Positions 8,058-17,949 are shown, counted from the first letter of the stretch. The stretch is 64,000 nucleotides of DNA from Flavobacteriaceae bacterium GF1 (GCA_009797885.1 WNKP01000001.1:124001-188000); one strand, 5' to 3'. Notes: generated from the sequence alone by a model not told the origin. A program made the numbers and translations.

Positions 8058-9274
8058 TCTTCCCAAAATTCAGGTACCACATTACTGCCCAAGGCCGTAC
8101 AATCCCCACAGGCTCTGGTGACCAATATATACGGACTGTTTTCATCCCCTGTCGCCTCCACATACTTTTGCCCCAAAGCATTTATCGCCTGGACAAGGGG
8201 TGACGGGCCATCCGGGCCATCGGGAAGCAAATTGGGGGTAAATTCCTCGCTACAGTCACTTTCATAGGGCGGTAAAGGCTCGCCCGGAAAAAAATCCTCA
8301 TAATCAAAAAAAAGTCTTCTTGTCGTTACGGAAGATACCTGAAAGAAACCCAAAACCTTTTCAGATTCATTTTCCAGGGAGAAGATATTCCCTTCCAAAA
8401 AACCCGGTTGTACTTGTGAAAACAAGCTTTCCGTCTGTGATGAAAATTCATCCAAAGTTTCATAAAAGGCAAATGCATCCCTTGACTGTACAAACTGTTT
8501 AACAAGAATACTGTACCGATGGGAAATGATAAAGTTATCCTTTCGTATAAATCGCACTGGAAAACGGGTCAGCCCGTCTTGGCTCGAATCTTCAGTATCC
8601 GACAGGATAATGGTATTTGAGGGTACCGTGTTGTAACAAACACGCTGTTCTTCCGTTTTGGGTTCAAGAATCACAATGGGGGGCCTGGGGCGATCTCGCA
8701 CCACAACGGCATCCACGGCAACCCATCTGGGCGCAATGATTTTGTAGGTCTCTTCATACTCGAACCTAAAAAACCGGGCATCGGTTCCAAGGGGCCTATT
8801 GTCCAGGAATATCCCAATGCCTTCCTGCCCATTGGAATTCTCCCCTACCGAAGCATACAAATCAAGAATTTCGGATTCCGGGGTCAAGGAAGAAGCCCGG
8901 GAACCATAGGTTCGTCCATCCGAGGTTTCCACGGTCAATTCATAGGCCCTTCCCGGCAATGCCCTAAAAGGTTCCGTGGACAGATATGTACCGGGTTCCA
9001 CCTCTTCAAAAGCATAGTTGCCCTGTTGATCATCGGTTATTCGCACGACGGCGGAAGATTCCGGGGTAGGGCCGTCCTCTTCCAACCGAAAGGTCCGCGA
9101 CACGAGCACTTGCTGCCTTTTCTCTTCATTGGTTATCGTGGCTTCAACGATCAGGGCACTTTCAAATATCTCAGTTTCGGGTTCAAATTCTTCAACGCAG
9201 GAGTTTGCTATGATTGCAGACATAAAAACCCAACAGCCTTTTTTTATACTTCCTATGGTGGTGCCTACATCCAT
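8054..9274 (-). CDS. DUF4249 domain lipoprotein
   Basis: A 406-residue lipoprotein with its lipidated Cys at residue 26 (AIIANSC) and the DUF4249 signature: a short N-terminal beta domain with LIVEATITNEEKRQQVLVSR, followed by LPGRAYELTVETSDGRTY. The C-terminal region is Cys-rich (DCSEEF, TRACGDC). The gene starts 4 bp after the TonB receptor ends and overlaps the next gene by 4 bp. DUF4249 lipoproteins regularly partner TonB receptors lacking a SusD, so it may act as an outer-membrane accessory or capture lipoprotein (inference). Confidence 0.75.
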   Translation of the reverse strand: MDVGTTIGSIKKGCWVFMSAIIANSCVEEFEPETEIFESALIVEATITNEEKRQQVLVSRTFRLEEDGPTPESSAVVRITDDQQGNYAFEEVEPGTYLSTEPFRALPGRAYELTVETSDGRTYGSRASSLTPESEILDLYASVGENSNGQEGIGIFLDNRPLGTDARFFRFEYEETYKIIAPRWVAVDAVVVRDRPRPPIVILEPKTEEQRVCYNTVPSNTIILSDTEDSSQDGLTRFPVRFIRKDNFIISHRYSILVKQFVQSRDAFAFYETLDEFSSQTESLFSQVQPGFLEGNIFSLENESEKVLGFFQVSSVTTRRLFFDYEDFFPGEPLPPYESDCSEEFTPNLLPDGPDGPSPLVQAINALGQKYVEATGDENSPYILVTRACGDCTALGSNVVPEFWEE

Positions 9275-9277
9275 GGT

Positions 9278-12049
9278 TCAAAATTTGAAATTATAGGTTA
9301 TGGATGGAATGGGTATGGCAAAAATTGAACTTTGCAATGCTTTCACCTCCCCGTTATCAGTAAGAAAAAAAACGGAATAGGGGTTATTCCTTCCCAATAC
9401 ATTATAGACGGATATGGTCCAAAAGCTATGGGCAAACTTCTTTATTTTGTGGTTCCCTTCAATATTCAACCCAATATCGAGCCTATAGTAATCTGGAATC
9501 CTAAACTCATTTCGATTGCTGAAGAAAACAAATTCCGAGTTATTGAAATTGAATGAACCCACCGGAAAAGTAATCGGTCTTCCCGTTTGGTACACAAAAT
9601 TTGTCGATAAGCTGAACCTTCTGGTAAGCTTATAGTTGGCCACTAGACTCAGGTCGTGGGGCCTATCAAAATTAGATGGGAAAAAGTCCCCGTCATTTAT
9701 TCTTTCTTCCCTAAATGGGCTGTCGAACCTGAGAAAAGACCTTGAATAGGTGTACCCCAACCATCCATTGAGTTTTCCGCGGTTTTTTCTCATTAATACC
9801 TCAATACCGTAGGCCTCTCCTTCCCCTTGCAGTATTTCGGTTTCTATTTCTTCGTTCAAAAGCAATTCCGCACCTGTCTTAAAGTCCAGGACATTAGTTG
9901 TGGTCTTGTAATAGCCTTCAAGGCTGAGTTCGTACATATCTTCCTGTAAATTCTTGTACACCCCAATGGAATATTGATATCCCTGTGCCGGTTCAATATT
10001 GAGATCGGAAAGTTTCCAGGTATCTATAGGGGAAACCGTAGTGGTATTGGAAAGGGTATGGATGTATTGAAAAGTGTTGTTGAAACTTGCTTTAATGGAT
10101 AGGTCAGGTGCCAATAAATACCGGGCCGCCAGTCTAAATTCAGGTCCGCCGTAGGTAGTGATGAAATCGTTTCTGTCAAACTCCCGCTCTTCAATCAATG
10201 TTCCTTCACTCCTGGGTTGGCCTTCTTCATAGATTCTTTGGGTAGATGGTCCCAAGGCTGAAAAAATGGAAAATCGCACTCCGGCATCTATAAGGAGTTT
10301 ATCATTCACCTTAAAATTATCGGAAATGTATATGGCCGATTCCAAACCCTTTTCCCTGGGAATTTCAAGGGGCGTAACGGTTGATTCATTGTTCAGGGGG
10401 TTTCGTCTTCCCGGATCCACCAAATACAGTTTTGAAGAGAGGCCGTAGTTCAGTGTATGTTTATCATTGGGAATATGGACAAAATTCAATTTTGCTTCCG
10501 TTTCGTTGATGGTATATCCCAAATCAAAGTCTTCGTTGGAGTTCCCATCAAATTCAATTTCGAAATCATATTGACTGTTCGAAAAAATGAGTTGCCCCTT
10601 GGTTTTTTCATTGATGCGGCGATCCCAGCGCAAGGAGACCATTCTGTTTCCAAACCCAAATAGGGAATCCGAAGTGATACTGAAATTGTCCCTACTGTAA
10701 TAGGCCGTCCCACTTAGGGTATTGTTCCCATCGAGTTTATGGGTGTATTTGGCAATGAAATCATAAAAGGATGCTTCACTGTTACGTAGGGATTCATCAT
10801 CCAAAGATCGTAGTATCCAATCGGAATAGGTTCCCCTGGCCCCCAGGAGAAAAGAGGCCTTATCCTTGATTACCGGTGTTTCCACCACCACATTGCTGGT
10901 TACCGGTCCTATGGAGGCTTCTGCGGAAAGTGCCGAAGTATTTCCATCTTCCGTGGTAATATCAAATACCGATGACAATCGACCCCCAAAACGCGCCGGG
11001 ATATTCCCTTTATAAATAACAGCATCTTTGACCGCAAAAGGGTTCAATGCCTGAAAAATCCCAAAAAAATGGGTGGGATTGTAAATGACGGCCCCATCGA
11101 GCAGAATTAAATTTTGGTCCGTGTTTCCCCCACGAACATTGAATCCTGCTGCCCCTTCCCCTGCCGTGGTGATTCCCGGCAAGGTCGTTGCAACCTTAAG
11201 CACATCCCGTTCGCCCAATACAAGCGGAATATTTTTGGTCTCTTCGGAAAGTATTTGGTTTGCACCAGTGGTTGCATCTTCCACATTGGTGCGGGCCAAA
11301 CCCTCAACAACCACTTCTTCCAATTGCTCCACGTTCTCCTCGAGCACAAAGTCATAACGGCCGTCATTGAACATGACAATGATGTTTTCCGTATCCTTAA
11401 AACCCAAGGATTTTGTTAGGACACTATTTTTGCCATACGGCAGCCTAATTTCATAATAGCCCTTTTCGTTGGTAACAACACCACCACGCCCTCCTTTTAT
11501 GAATATTGCCAGATCGGTTATGGGTTCTCCCGTTGTACCCGCCCTGGCATAACCTTGGAGCTTCAATAACTCGTCCCTGCGGTTTTGATTTGCTTTTCCA
11601 ATCCTTATCGTTTTTACTTTTGAAGCCCTGTTTACCTTTTCTAGATTTAGAAAAATTGGATTCACCTCATTTCGCGATGGAATCTCCACATTAGAACCTG
11701 AACTATCCGGGGTCCTTCCAAAAAAGCCGTCCGGAAGTTCATTATAAATGATTTGATTGCGAATCAAATATATCTTTCTGTTGGGCCCAAAATGATACTG
11801 GATATCGGTTTTACCAAAAATATGATCCAATACCTCCAAAATATTAACCCCTATAAAATCCCCTGATATCGTATCCGAACCCAACCAATCCTCTGCATAA
11901 AAAAACTGGTAGTCCGTTTGTTCCTCTATCATGGGGATAACCTTGGCAATAGGTTCATCAGTAAAGGAAATGGATAATTTTACCCCGTCTTCCTGACCTA
12001 CGACCGTAAGTGGACTTAAGAGCAATATGATAAGACAAAATCTACTCAT
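9278..12049 (-). CDS. TonB-dependent receptor with N-terminal STN domain
   Basis: A 923-residue outer-membrane receptor. In order: signal peptide (residues 1-19, LSPLTVVGQ), a secretin/TonB short N-terminal domain (about 25-100, PIAKVIPMIEEQTDYQFFYA), a carboxypeptidase regulatory-like domain (about 163-245, GRGGVVTNEKGYYEIRLPYG), a plug domain (about 255-370, GFNVRGGNTDQNLILLDGA) and a beta-barrel ending in an aromatic residue (TYNFKF). STN domains usually signal to FecR/FecI pairs, but none is present here. Its ATG overlaps the stop of the upstream gene by 4 bp. It lacks an adjacent SusD, so it is probably not a glycan importer; the ligand is unknown. Confidence 0.85.
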   Translation of the reverse strand: MSRFCLIILLLSPLTVVGQEDGVKLSISFTDEPIAKVIPMIEEQTDYQFFYAEDWLGSDTISGDFIGVNILEVLDHIFGKTDIQYHFGPNRKIYLIRNQIIYNELPDGFFGRTPDSSGSNVEIPSRNEVNPIFLNLEKVNRASKVKTIRIGKANQNRRDELLKLQGYARAGTTGEPITDLAIFIKGGRGGVVTNEKGYYEIRLPYGKNSVLTKSLGFKDTENIIVMFNDGRYDFVLEENVEQLEEVVVEGLARTNVEDATTGANQILSEETKNIPLVLGERDVLKVATTLPGITTAGEGAAGFNVRGGNTDQNLILLDGAVIYNPTHFFGIFQALNPFAVKDAVIYKGNIPARFGGRLSSVFDITTEDGNTSALSAEASIGPVTSNVVVETPVIKDKASFLLGARGTYSDWILRSLDDESLRNSEASFYDFIAKYTHKLDGNNTLSGTAYYSRDNFSITSDSLFGFGNRMVSLRWDRRINEKTKGQLIFSNSQYDFEIEFDGNSNEDFDLGYTINETEAKLNFVHIPNDKHTLNYGLSSKLYLVDPGRRNPLNNESTVTPLEIPREKGLESAIYISDNFKVNDKLLIDAGVRFSIFSALGPSTQRIYEEGQPRSEGTLIEEREFDRNDFITTYGGPEFRLAARYLLAPDLSIKASFNNTFQYIHTLSNTTTVSPIDTWKLSDLNIEPAQGYQYSIGVYKNLQEDMYELSLEGYYKTTTNVLDFKTGAELLLNEEIETEILQGEGEAYGIEVLMRKNRGKLNGWLGYTYSRSFLRFDSPFREERINDGDFFPSNFDRPHDLSLVANYKLTRRFSLSTNFVYQTGRPITFPVGSFNFNNSEFVFFSNRNEFRIPDYYRLDIGLNIEGNHKIKKFAHSFWTISVYNVLGRNNPYSVFFLTDNGEVKALQSSIFAIPIPSITYNFKF

Positions 12050-12828
12050 AAGCCATTAACGGAGTTTTCTTGCTCTAGCACCAAGCCTATTTCTCCCAAT
12101 AAAATAAGTATCGAATCATCGGTTAATATGCGGGCCGTATTCTTTCCCAGGAGCCTTCTTCGTACCAATCTGGAAACAGGAAACACGTCCAGGACATCTT
12201 TCCGACTTTTCACCGAATGGTAGGCATTGCCGTATTTTATAACATATTGGCTCCTATCCTTAAACTCATAGTACGGTCTGTTCCTGTCCATTTTTCGTAC
12301 ATCCGTCTTACGATGTTTTTTGAACAGGGTGTAGTGAGGGGTGTCTTTTAACAGTTCGAAGAATCCGCCTTCCATGTTCGATTGTCCTTCAAGAACCGCT
12401 ATTTTGATAAATTTCCGATTTTGGACGCTAAAACTGTCTATTTTTTGATGCTCCAACAGTATTGGGGATACATTGCTGACGTTTCTGGGTGAAACGATGA
12501 CGTGTTCTTCGTAGAGGTCATATTTCAATAAAACTTGATGGAAAGGCCGACCTTGATACCAAATTGTGCCGGACAAATAATTGGGGGAATCAAAAAAGCG
12601 ATGTTCATCATTGATGACCAGGTATTCCTCCACAAATTCCCTTGATTTGTAAAGTCCCGAATTTATCATCCCAATCTTTGTATCGAACCACAAATAAAGG
12701 GAATCCACACTATTTTGTTGCCCAATGGTAGGTAGGGACAACCCAAAAAAGCCAAGCGTCAAAAAAAGAGTTGATGCTTTTTGAATGGGAAAATGAAAAA
12801 CTAAGAAGATTAGTTTCCTTAGGACCAA
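12046..12828 (-). CDS. Exported protein of unknown function, first gene of TonB operon
   Basis: A 260-residue protein with a long hydrophobic signal (STLFLTLGFFGLSLPTIGQQ). No ATG lies before the signal in frame; a TTG at 12828 is the best start, with an in-frame stop 24 bp further upstream. The mature part has alternating charged and aromatic residues with no family I recognise; it resembles uncharacterised proteins placed before STN-type receptors, which makes an anti-sigma-like or sensory role possible but unproven. Its TGA overlaps the receptor's ATG, so it belongs to the same four-gene operon. Confidence 0.6.
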   Translation of the reverse strand: MVLRKLIFLVFHFPIQKASTLFLTLGFFGLSLPTIGQQNSVDSLYLWFDTKIGMINSGLYKSREFVEEYLVINDEHRFFDSPNYLSGTIWYQGRPFHQVLLKYDLYEEHVIVSPRNVSNVSPILLEHQKIDSFSVQNRKFIKIAVLEGQSNMEGGFFELLKDTPHYTLFKKHRKTDVRKMDRNRPYYEFKDRSQYVIKYGNAYHSVKSRKDVLDVFPVSRLVRRRLLGKNTARILTDDSILILLGEIGLVLEQENSVNGL

Positions 12829-13051
12829 AATAGGACTTGTTTTGAATTAGCTCTTCTTAAAGATAAATGATCGTCAATTCAAAACAAAAGTCCTATGCAT
12901 TCATTTCCGATTAGAAACTATTTCGATGGTTTAATGCTATATTTCCAATAATTCAAGCTTGGAATTGCATATACATCAATGGTCGAATAAAAGGAAATAC
13001 TTTTTGTAACAAGTTTTGTGGATTACTTGTGTTGGAAGGTTGCCCGCTTGG

Positions 13052-13720
13052 TCAGTTCCTTACTTTTTGGATGATCGCCAAGGTGTTCCTTACCAAATTT
13101 TCAAGCTTTTGAAAATCCTTGCTGGCCAAAATCTCCTTGCTGATCAGCTTTGATCCCATACCCACGCAGGTCACGCCGGCTTCAAACCAGGCCCTCAAAT
13201 TGTCTTCCTCCGTGCTTACGCCACCCGTGGGCATAATGCTGGTCCATGGTTGTGGCCCTTTTATCGCCTTGACAAAACCCGGGCCATAGGTTGAACCGGG
13301 AAAAAGTTTAACGATTTCACAGCCCATCTCCTCAGCCTTGTTGATTTCGGTCAACGATCCACAACCGGGCGACCAAAGCACTTTTCTTCGGTTACATACC
13401 ATAGCAATGTCTTCACGCAATGATGGGGTTACCACAAAATTTGCTCCCATTTGCAGGAACAGCGAGGCCGCTCCGGCATCCGTAATGGAGCCTACACCCA
13501 TTACCATTCCCGGTAATTCGGCAATGGCATAGTGGTTCAATTCCGAAAAGACTTCAAAGGCAAAGTCGCCCCGAGCCGTGAATTCCATTAATCGTGCGCC
13601 ACCATCGTAACAGGCTTTGAGCACTTTTTTTCCCAATTCCACATCGGGATGGTAGAAAAGGGGCACCATTCCGGTACCCCTCATGATATTTGCTACTTCA
13701 ATTCTTGAATATTGTGCCAT
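13052..13720 (-). CDS. eda: KDPG / 4-hydroxy-2-oxoglutarate aldolase
   Basis: A 222-residue class I aldolase. It splits 2-keto-3-deoxy-6-phosphogluconate into pyruvate and glyceraldehyde-3-phosphate, the last step of alginate monomer breakdown. Lys138 in CEIVKLFPG is the expected Schiff-base residue and Glu46 in LMEFTARG the general acid/base. The glycine-rich phosphate site (MPTGGVS) is intact. It begins 8 bp after the KDG kinase gene ends, so the two are co-transcribed. Cytoplasmic. Length and motifs are normal for the family. Confidence 0.93.
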   Translation of the reverse strand: MAQYSRIEVANIMRGTGMVPLFYHPDVELGKKVLKACYDGGARLMEFTARGDFAFEVFSELNHYAIAELPGMVMGVGSITDAGAASLFLQMGANFVVTPSLREDIAMVCNRRKVLWSPGCGSLTEINKAEEMGCEIVKLFPGSTYGPGFVKAIKGPQPWTSIMPTGGVSTEEDNLRAWFEAGVTCVGMGSKLISKEILASKDFQKLENLVRNTLAIIQKVRN

Positions 13721-13727
13721 AGTAAAA

Positions 13728-14768
13728 TTATCTAGCTACCCTTCCGGAGGCGTCGCCACCCATTAATTTTTCAACTTCCGGGACCGTGACCAGGTTGGCA
13801 TCCCCTTTGATGGTGTGTTTTAAGCAGGAAGCGGCCACAGCAAAATTCAAAGCGTTCTGATCATCTTCAGGATAGTTGAGCAATCCATAGATCAACCCGC
13901 CCATAAACGAATCACCACCGCCCACGCGATCCACAATATGGGTGATTTGATATTCTGGGGACTTGTACATGGTCTTCCCATCATAAAGCACTCCGGCCCA
14001 CGTGTTATGGGATGCCGATAGGGAGCCCCTTAATGTGGTGATTACCTTTTTAGCCCTGGGAAACCGCTTCATCATTTGTTGGCAAACCGAAAGAAAAGCT
14101 TCCGCTTTAACGTGTTCGCCCTGGGTGGTAATGTCCAGACCTTCCGGTTGTATCCCAAAGTGTTTTTCGGCATCTTCCTCATTGCCCAAAACGATATCGC
14201 AGTAGGAGGTCAATTCGGACATGATCGCTTCCCTGTCCCCTCCATACTTCCAAAGTTTGGCACGATAGTTTAAATCGGTGGAAATGGTTACCCCCATTTC
14301 GCTGGCCGTTTGTACCGCTTCCAGACAGGCATCCGCGGCACCTTGTGAAATTGCCGGTGTAATCCCGGTCCAATGGAACCATTCGACCTCATCAAAAACC
14401 GATTTCCAGTCAATCATGCCCTTTTCAATTTCGGACATCGCGGAATGGGCACGGTCATAAACCACTTTACTCCCCCTGGATACCGCTCCGGTTTCCAAAA
14501 AATAAATGCCCAACCGATTCCCTCCAAAAATCATTTTATCGGTACCCACGCCCCTTTTACGCATTTCCATAAGGGCGCAATGGCCAATGTCATTGTCCGG
14601 TAGCCTTGTCACAAAATCCACCGGTACTCCATAATTGGCCAAAGAAACGGCAACATTGGATTCACCACCACCATAGACGACATCGAAGGTATTGGTCTGT
14701 GAAAATCTTAAAAATCCCGGAGGTGCCAAACGAAGCATAATTTCCCCGAAAGTGACTACTTTTTTCAT
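13728..14768 (-). CDS. kdgK: 2-keto-3-deoxygluconate kinase (PfkB family)
   Basis: A 346-residue ribokinase-family enzyme phosphorylating KDG to KDPG with ATP. The PfkB marks are all present: GGGESNVAVSLA near 33-44, the metal-linked NxxE motif N196-E-E-D, and catalytic Asp286 in RVGGGDSF. Residues matching the KDG contacts of known enzymes are Tyr89, Tyr104, Arg106 and Arg169 (in DLNYR). It lies between the DEH reductase gene and the aldolase gene, in pathway order. A second paralog at 36513-37517 differs at NxxE. This copy should be the working kinase. Confidence 0.92.
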   Translation of the reverse strand: MKKVVTFGEIMLRLAPPGFLRFSQTNTFDVVYGGGESNVAVSLANYGVPVDFVTRLPDNDIGHCALMEMRKRGVGTDKMIFGGNRLGIYFLETGAVSRGSKVVYDRAHSAMSEIEKGMIDWKSVFDEVEWFHWTGITPAISQGAADACLEAVQTASEMGVTISTDLNYRAKLWKYGGDREAIMSELTSYCDIVLGNEEDAEKHFGIQPEGLDITTQGEHVKAEAFLSVCQQMMKRFPRAKKVITTLRGSLSASHNTWAGVLYDGKTMYKSPEYQITHIVDRVGGGDSFMGGLIYGLLNYPEDDQNALNFAVAASCLKHTIKGDANLVTVPEVEKLMGGDASGRVAR

Positions 14769-14918
14769 GTGTATTTTTACTTTTTAATTGTTGATGTCCT
14801 TGTCCCACTAAGGGCTAAGCCATCATTTATATCCTATTGGTTCTCCGAATTAAGGAAGCTTTCTGAGCAGCGAAACAAGCCGTTAAAAAACGACTATTTC
14901 GCTCGCTGGGAGTTCCCT

Positions 14919-15683
14919 TTAGATGCCCAAACCTTGTCCACCCCCTACTTGAATCGTTTCTGCGGTCAAGAAAGCGGCATCATCACTGACCAAAAAGGAA
15001 ATAACGGAGGCCACTTCTTCCGGCTGTCCCAATCGTCCCAACAAAATATTGTTCTTCCAGGAAGCAAAAACTTCCGGTTTGGTGGATTTGATCTGGGTAT
15101 GGAAAGGGGTATCAATGGTCCCCGGTGACACTGCGTTCACCCGAATACCATATTCTGCAAGGTCTTTTGCCAATGCCCTCGTAATGGCATGCACTGCAGC
15201 TTTGGAGGTTCCGTAAATACCGGCACCGGGCCCTCCGGCATTCCATCCGGCGATTGAGGTATAATTGATGATTGAGGCATTTTCCCCTTTTTTAAGGAAA
15301 GGGATCGCTGCCCTGGAGGCAAAGAATGTTGAATCAAGGTTCAGTGCCATGACCCCCCGGTAAAATTCAGTGGTCATTTCCTCAAATCGGGATCTTCCTC
15401 CCAAACCTCCTGCATTATTGATAAGGGCGTCCACCTTGCCGTATTTTTCCCCAATGGTATTGATGTTGGAAGTCACGGCGTCCTCATCGGTAACGTCAAA
15501 ACCGTAATACTCGGCGGTGATGCCTTCTGCGGTCAGTTCCTTTACCCGTTGGGCCCCAGCTTCATCTTCTATACCATTCAAAATTACAGTGTATCCGTCC
15601 TTACCAAGCCTTTTCGCTACTTGAAAGCCAATACCTCCCGTAGCACCTGTAATCACGGCAACTTTTCCGTTTAAATCACTCAT
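14919..15683 (-). CDS. SDR oxidoreductase, probable DEH reductase
   Basis: A 254-residue short-chain dehydrogenase. The cofactor motif TGATGGIG, the NNAG motif and the Ser-Tyr-Lys triad (YTS... GIYGTSK) are intact. In alginate loci an SDR at this position reduces 4-deoxy-L-erythro-5-hexoseulose uronate (DEH) to 2-keto-3-deoxygluconate with NAD(P)H; the assignment rests on context between the uronate permease and kdgK. A family-general SDR with another substrate cannot be excluded from sequence. The C-terminal VGGGQGLGI is usual for SDRs that end in a cofactor-side loop. About 150 bp without a gene separate it from kdgK. Confidence 0.8.
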   Translation of the reverse strand: MSDLNGKVAVITGATGGIGFQVAKRLGKDGYTVILNGIEDEAGAQRVKELTAEGITAEYYGFDVTDEDAVTSNINTIGEKYGKVDALINNAGGLGGRSRFEEMTTEFYRGVMALNLDSTFFASRAAIPFLKKGENASIINYTSIAGWNAGGPGAGIYGTSKAAVHAITRALAKDLAEYGIRVNAVSPGTIDTPFHTQIKSTKPEVFASWKNNILLGRLGQPEEVASVISFLVSDDAAFLTAETIQVGGGQGLGI

Positions 15684-15717
15684 TGCTATTTGCTGTTTTA
15701 ATTTTTATTCTGATTTA

Positions 15718-17007
15718 TTAGTTTTCTACTGATTGGATCTTTTTGGCGAAGAAATAGATAGCCGCTACCCCGAGCGGAACAAATATTGCAATCGCTATAA
15801 AAATTGGTGTATACGAAAATTTATCCACCACCAAGGGTACCAGGAAATTCATTACAATTACAGAGAACACCCCTATCATTCCGCCTAATCCGGCCAATGA
15901 TCCCACGGATTTCCCACTAAAGAAGTCACTGGGAAGCGTTTGTACATTGCTAATGGCAAATTGGAATCCGAAGAGGACTAGAGATACGATGGCCACAAAT
16001 TTTTCGGCAGTATCCCCAATAAGGACGGTTGCTATAAGCCCCAACAACATAAGGATACCCCCAATAAAAATGGTGGTTTTCCTTCCCTTGTCTATTGAAT
16101 TTGTTTTGGCAATGATCTTTCCGGAGACAAATCCCCCGGCGATACTGCCTACTGCGGCCCCAACATAAGGTACCCATAGGAACATCCCCACTTCCTTGAC
16201 ATTAAACCCATAGACATCAAACAAATAAATGGGCATCCAACCTACAAACAGCCACCAAATAGGCTCCAAAAAGAAACGACCCACAACCACTGCCCACGAC
16301 TCCTTGTAGGAAAGGATTTCCTTTAGACTTTTCCCCTTGGTACCCTCCGTGGCTTTTTTATCGGCCTCACTTTGTCCTTCAACAATAAATTTTTGTTCTT
16401 CCTGGGTAATCCAGGGGTGTTTTTTAGGTCCCGCCTTATTGATCAGCAACCATGGGATGATCCAAACAAGTCCAAAAGAACCAACGACCATGAAGGTAAT
16501 CCTCCAACCGTAGGCAACAAATAGGGATGCAATAAGCAGTGGTGCAATTACAGAACCAATGGAAGCCCCTGCGTTGAACAATCCCTGTGCAATGGCCCGT
16601 TCTTTAATGGGAAACCATTCCGCATTACTTTTCACGGCCCCCGGCCAGTTCCCTGCCTCCGATAACCCCAGGGTACTCCTAAAAATCGCAATGGAAAGCA
16701 ACCCCCTTACTGTGGAGTGCAAGAAAGAGGACAATCCCCAAACCCCAATACTGATCACATAACCTATTCTTGTGCCAACTTTATCAAACAGCTTTCCTGA
16801 AAACAATTGGCCCAATGCGTAAGCGACCATAAAGATGTTCAGAATTAACGCATAATCCTCTTTGGTTAAGTTGAGGGAGTGGGCTATAGTCCCTTCTTTA
16901 TCAAGTCCGCCCCACATAATCCCCAGTGCGCTTCTGTCTATGTAATTTATGACCGTGGCAATAAATATCAACCCAATGATTATCCATCTTAAACCTTTAA
17001 CCTTCAT
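15718..17007 (-). CDS. MFS transporter, ExuT-like hexuronate/DEH permease
   Basis: From the ATG at 17007 the product has 429 residues (MKVKGLRW...) and about 12 membrane spans. The VINYIDRSALG motif in the first span and the GxLxDKxGxRxGY loop (SGKLFDKVGTRIGY) place it among the anion:cation symporters that carry hexuronates (ExuT/GudP type). The longer frame from 17070 starts with TTG and adds a soluble Cys-containing tail (CRICNK), so I reject it. Its place just before the DEH reductase suggests it moves unsaturated uronate or DEH across the inner membrane. Confidence 0.85.
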   Translation of the reverse strand: MKVKGLRWIIIGLIFIATVINYIDRSALGIMWGGLDKEGTIAHSLNLTKEDYALILNIFMVAYALGQLFSGKLFDKVGTRIGYVISIGVWGLSSFLHSTVRGLLSIAIFRSTLGLSEAGNWPGAVKSNAEWFPIKERAIAQGLFNAGASIGSVIAPLLIASLFVAYGWRITFMVVGSFGLVWIIPWLLINKAGPKKHPWITQEEQKFIVEGQSEADKKATEGTKGKSLKEILSYKESWAVVVGRFFLEPIWWLFVGWMPIYLFDVYGFNVKEVGMFLWVPYVGAAVGSIAGGFVSGKIIAKTNSIDKGRKTTIFIGGILMLLGLIATVLIGDTAEKFVAIVSLVLFGFQFAISNVQTLPSDFFSGKSVGSLAGLGGMIGVFSVIVMNFLVPLVVDKFSYTPIFIAIAIFVPLGVAAIYFFAKKIQSVEN

Positions 17008-17229
17008 ATCTTTTTCAATTACTTTATTACAAATACGGCACCTAACCCCTGTTATGGGATGTATGGCCAAATACCGAATTAAAAACTATGCTGAAACTTA
17101 CTAAGACTAGGAAAACCAATGGGTCAGCAGAAGCGCTACTCTTTGGAATCCAATGTACTTGTTAAGTTTACTTCCTCCTACTTATTTCAATTGTAATGGA
17201 CAAAAGCGTGCAATTTTGTCCATTCCCGT

Positions 17230-17940
17230 TTATTCTTTTGTGTTGTAACAATATTGATATAGCACTTTAAAATGTGCTTTCATTTTTTCTTTTGCCTTTT
17301 GTGGCTCCTGATCCTTAATGGCCTCGTAAATATCCTCATGCTCCTGTATTCCGTTAAAGGACAAATTGGCGTCACAGACATGGTATTTTTCGAAATTGGT
17401 GATAATCTCCGGTGTTATAATCAGCATGAACGTATTCATGGTACTGTTCTTACTGGCCTGGGCAATGGCCAAATGAAACAATAGATCCTCCTCCACGGCC
17501 TTTTCCCCATTTAACACCTTAGCTGTATAGGCATCCAAAGCGGCCCGCATTTTTTCCAAATCCTGTTCGGTCCTTCTTAGGGATGCTAAACGCACCGTTT
17601 TTAGTTCGAGCAGTATTCTGGTCTCCACAAGCGATTTAAAATCCGGATCCTCCAGGCGTAGGATTTCATCCAACATGCCACTCATGGCCACCCTACCAAT
17701 ATTTGCAATAAAGGTTCCACTTTGCGGTCGGGATTTAAGTATTCCGAAGAATTCCAATTTCTGAATGGCTTCCCTTATACTGCTGCGACTCACTTCAAAT
17801 CGTTCGGACAACATACGTTCCGAGGGCAATTTGTCCCCAGGCTCAAGGTTTTTGTATTCGATGTAGTCCCTGAGCTTGGAAATAATTCCCTGTTGGATAT
17901 TTCTATTGCTGTCGTTTTTGGTTAAAATTTCTATTTTCAT
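17230..17940 (-). CDS. GntR/FadR-family regulator of the alginate locus
   Basis: A 236-residue regulator with a winged-helix DNA-binding domain (about 12-80, KLPSERMLSERFEVSRSSIREA) and an FCD ligand-binding domain (about 95-230, with the metal-linked DLLFHLAIAQASKN helix). The gene starts 10 bp from a run of TGGTTAACCA-type half-sites (17950-17987), pointing to autoregulation. The same sites lie before both susC genes and between the divergent lyase and RraA genes, so it probably represses the whole locus and responds to a uronate or KDG-type acid (inference). It shares orientation with the MFS-SDR genes downstream. Confidence 0.88.
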   Translation of the reverse strand: MKIEILTKNDSNRNIQQGIISKLRDYIEYKNLEPGDKLPSERMLSERFEVSRSSIREAIQKLEFFGILKSRPQSGTFIANIGRVAMSGMLDEILRLEDPDFKSLVETRILLELKTVRLASLRRTEQDLEKMRAALDAYTAKVLNGEKAVEEDLLFHLAIAQASKNSTMNTFMLIITPEIITNFEKYHVCDANLSFNGIQEHEDIYEAIKDQEPQKAKEKMKAHFKVLYQYCYNTKE

Positions 17941-17949
17941 ATTTTTTGT

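Noticed and set aside
11085-11419. Several open frames of about 90-100 codons opposite the TonB receptor gene, and similar ones opposite the susC, lyase and VPS10-like genes.
   Set aside because: They are mirror frames of long real genes with no signal peptide pattern, domain or own promoter.
12829-13051. Search for a small RNA or short gene between the TonB operon and the aldolase gene.
   Set aside because: AT-rich sequence with no convincing frame, hairpin or promoter match.
17008-17070. N-terminal extension of the MFS permease with a CRICNK pair of Cys residues.
   Set aside because: It needs a TTG start and does not fit the family, which begins shortly before the first membrane span.
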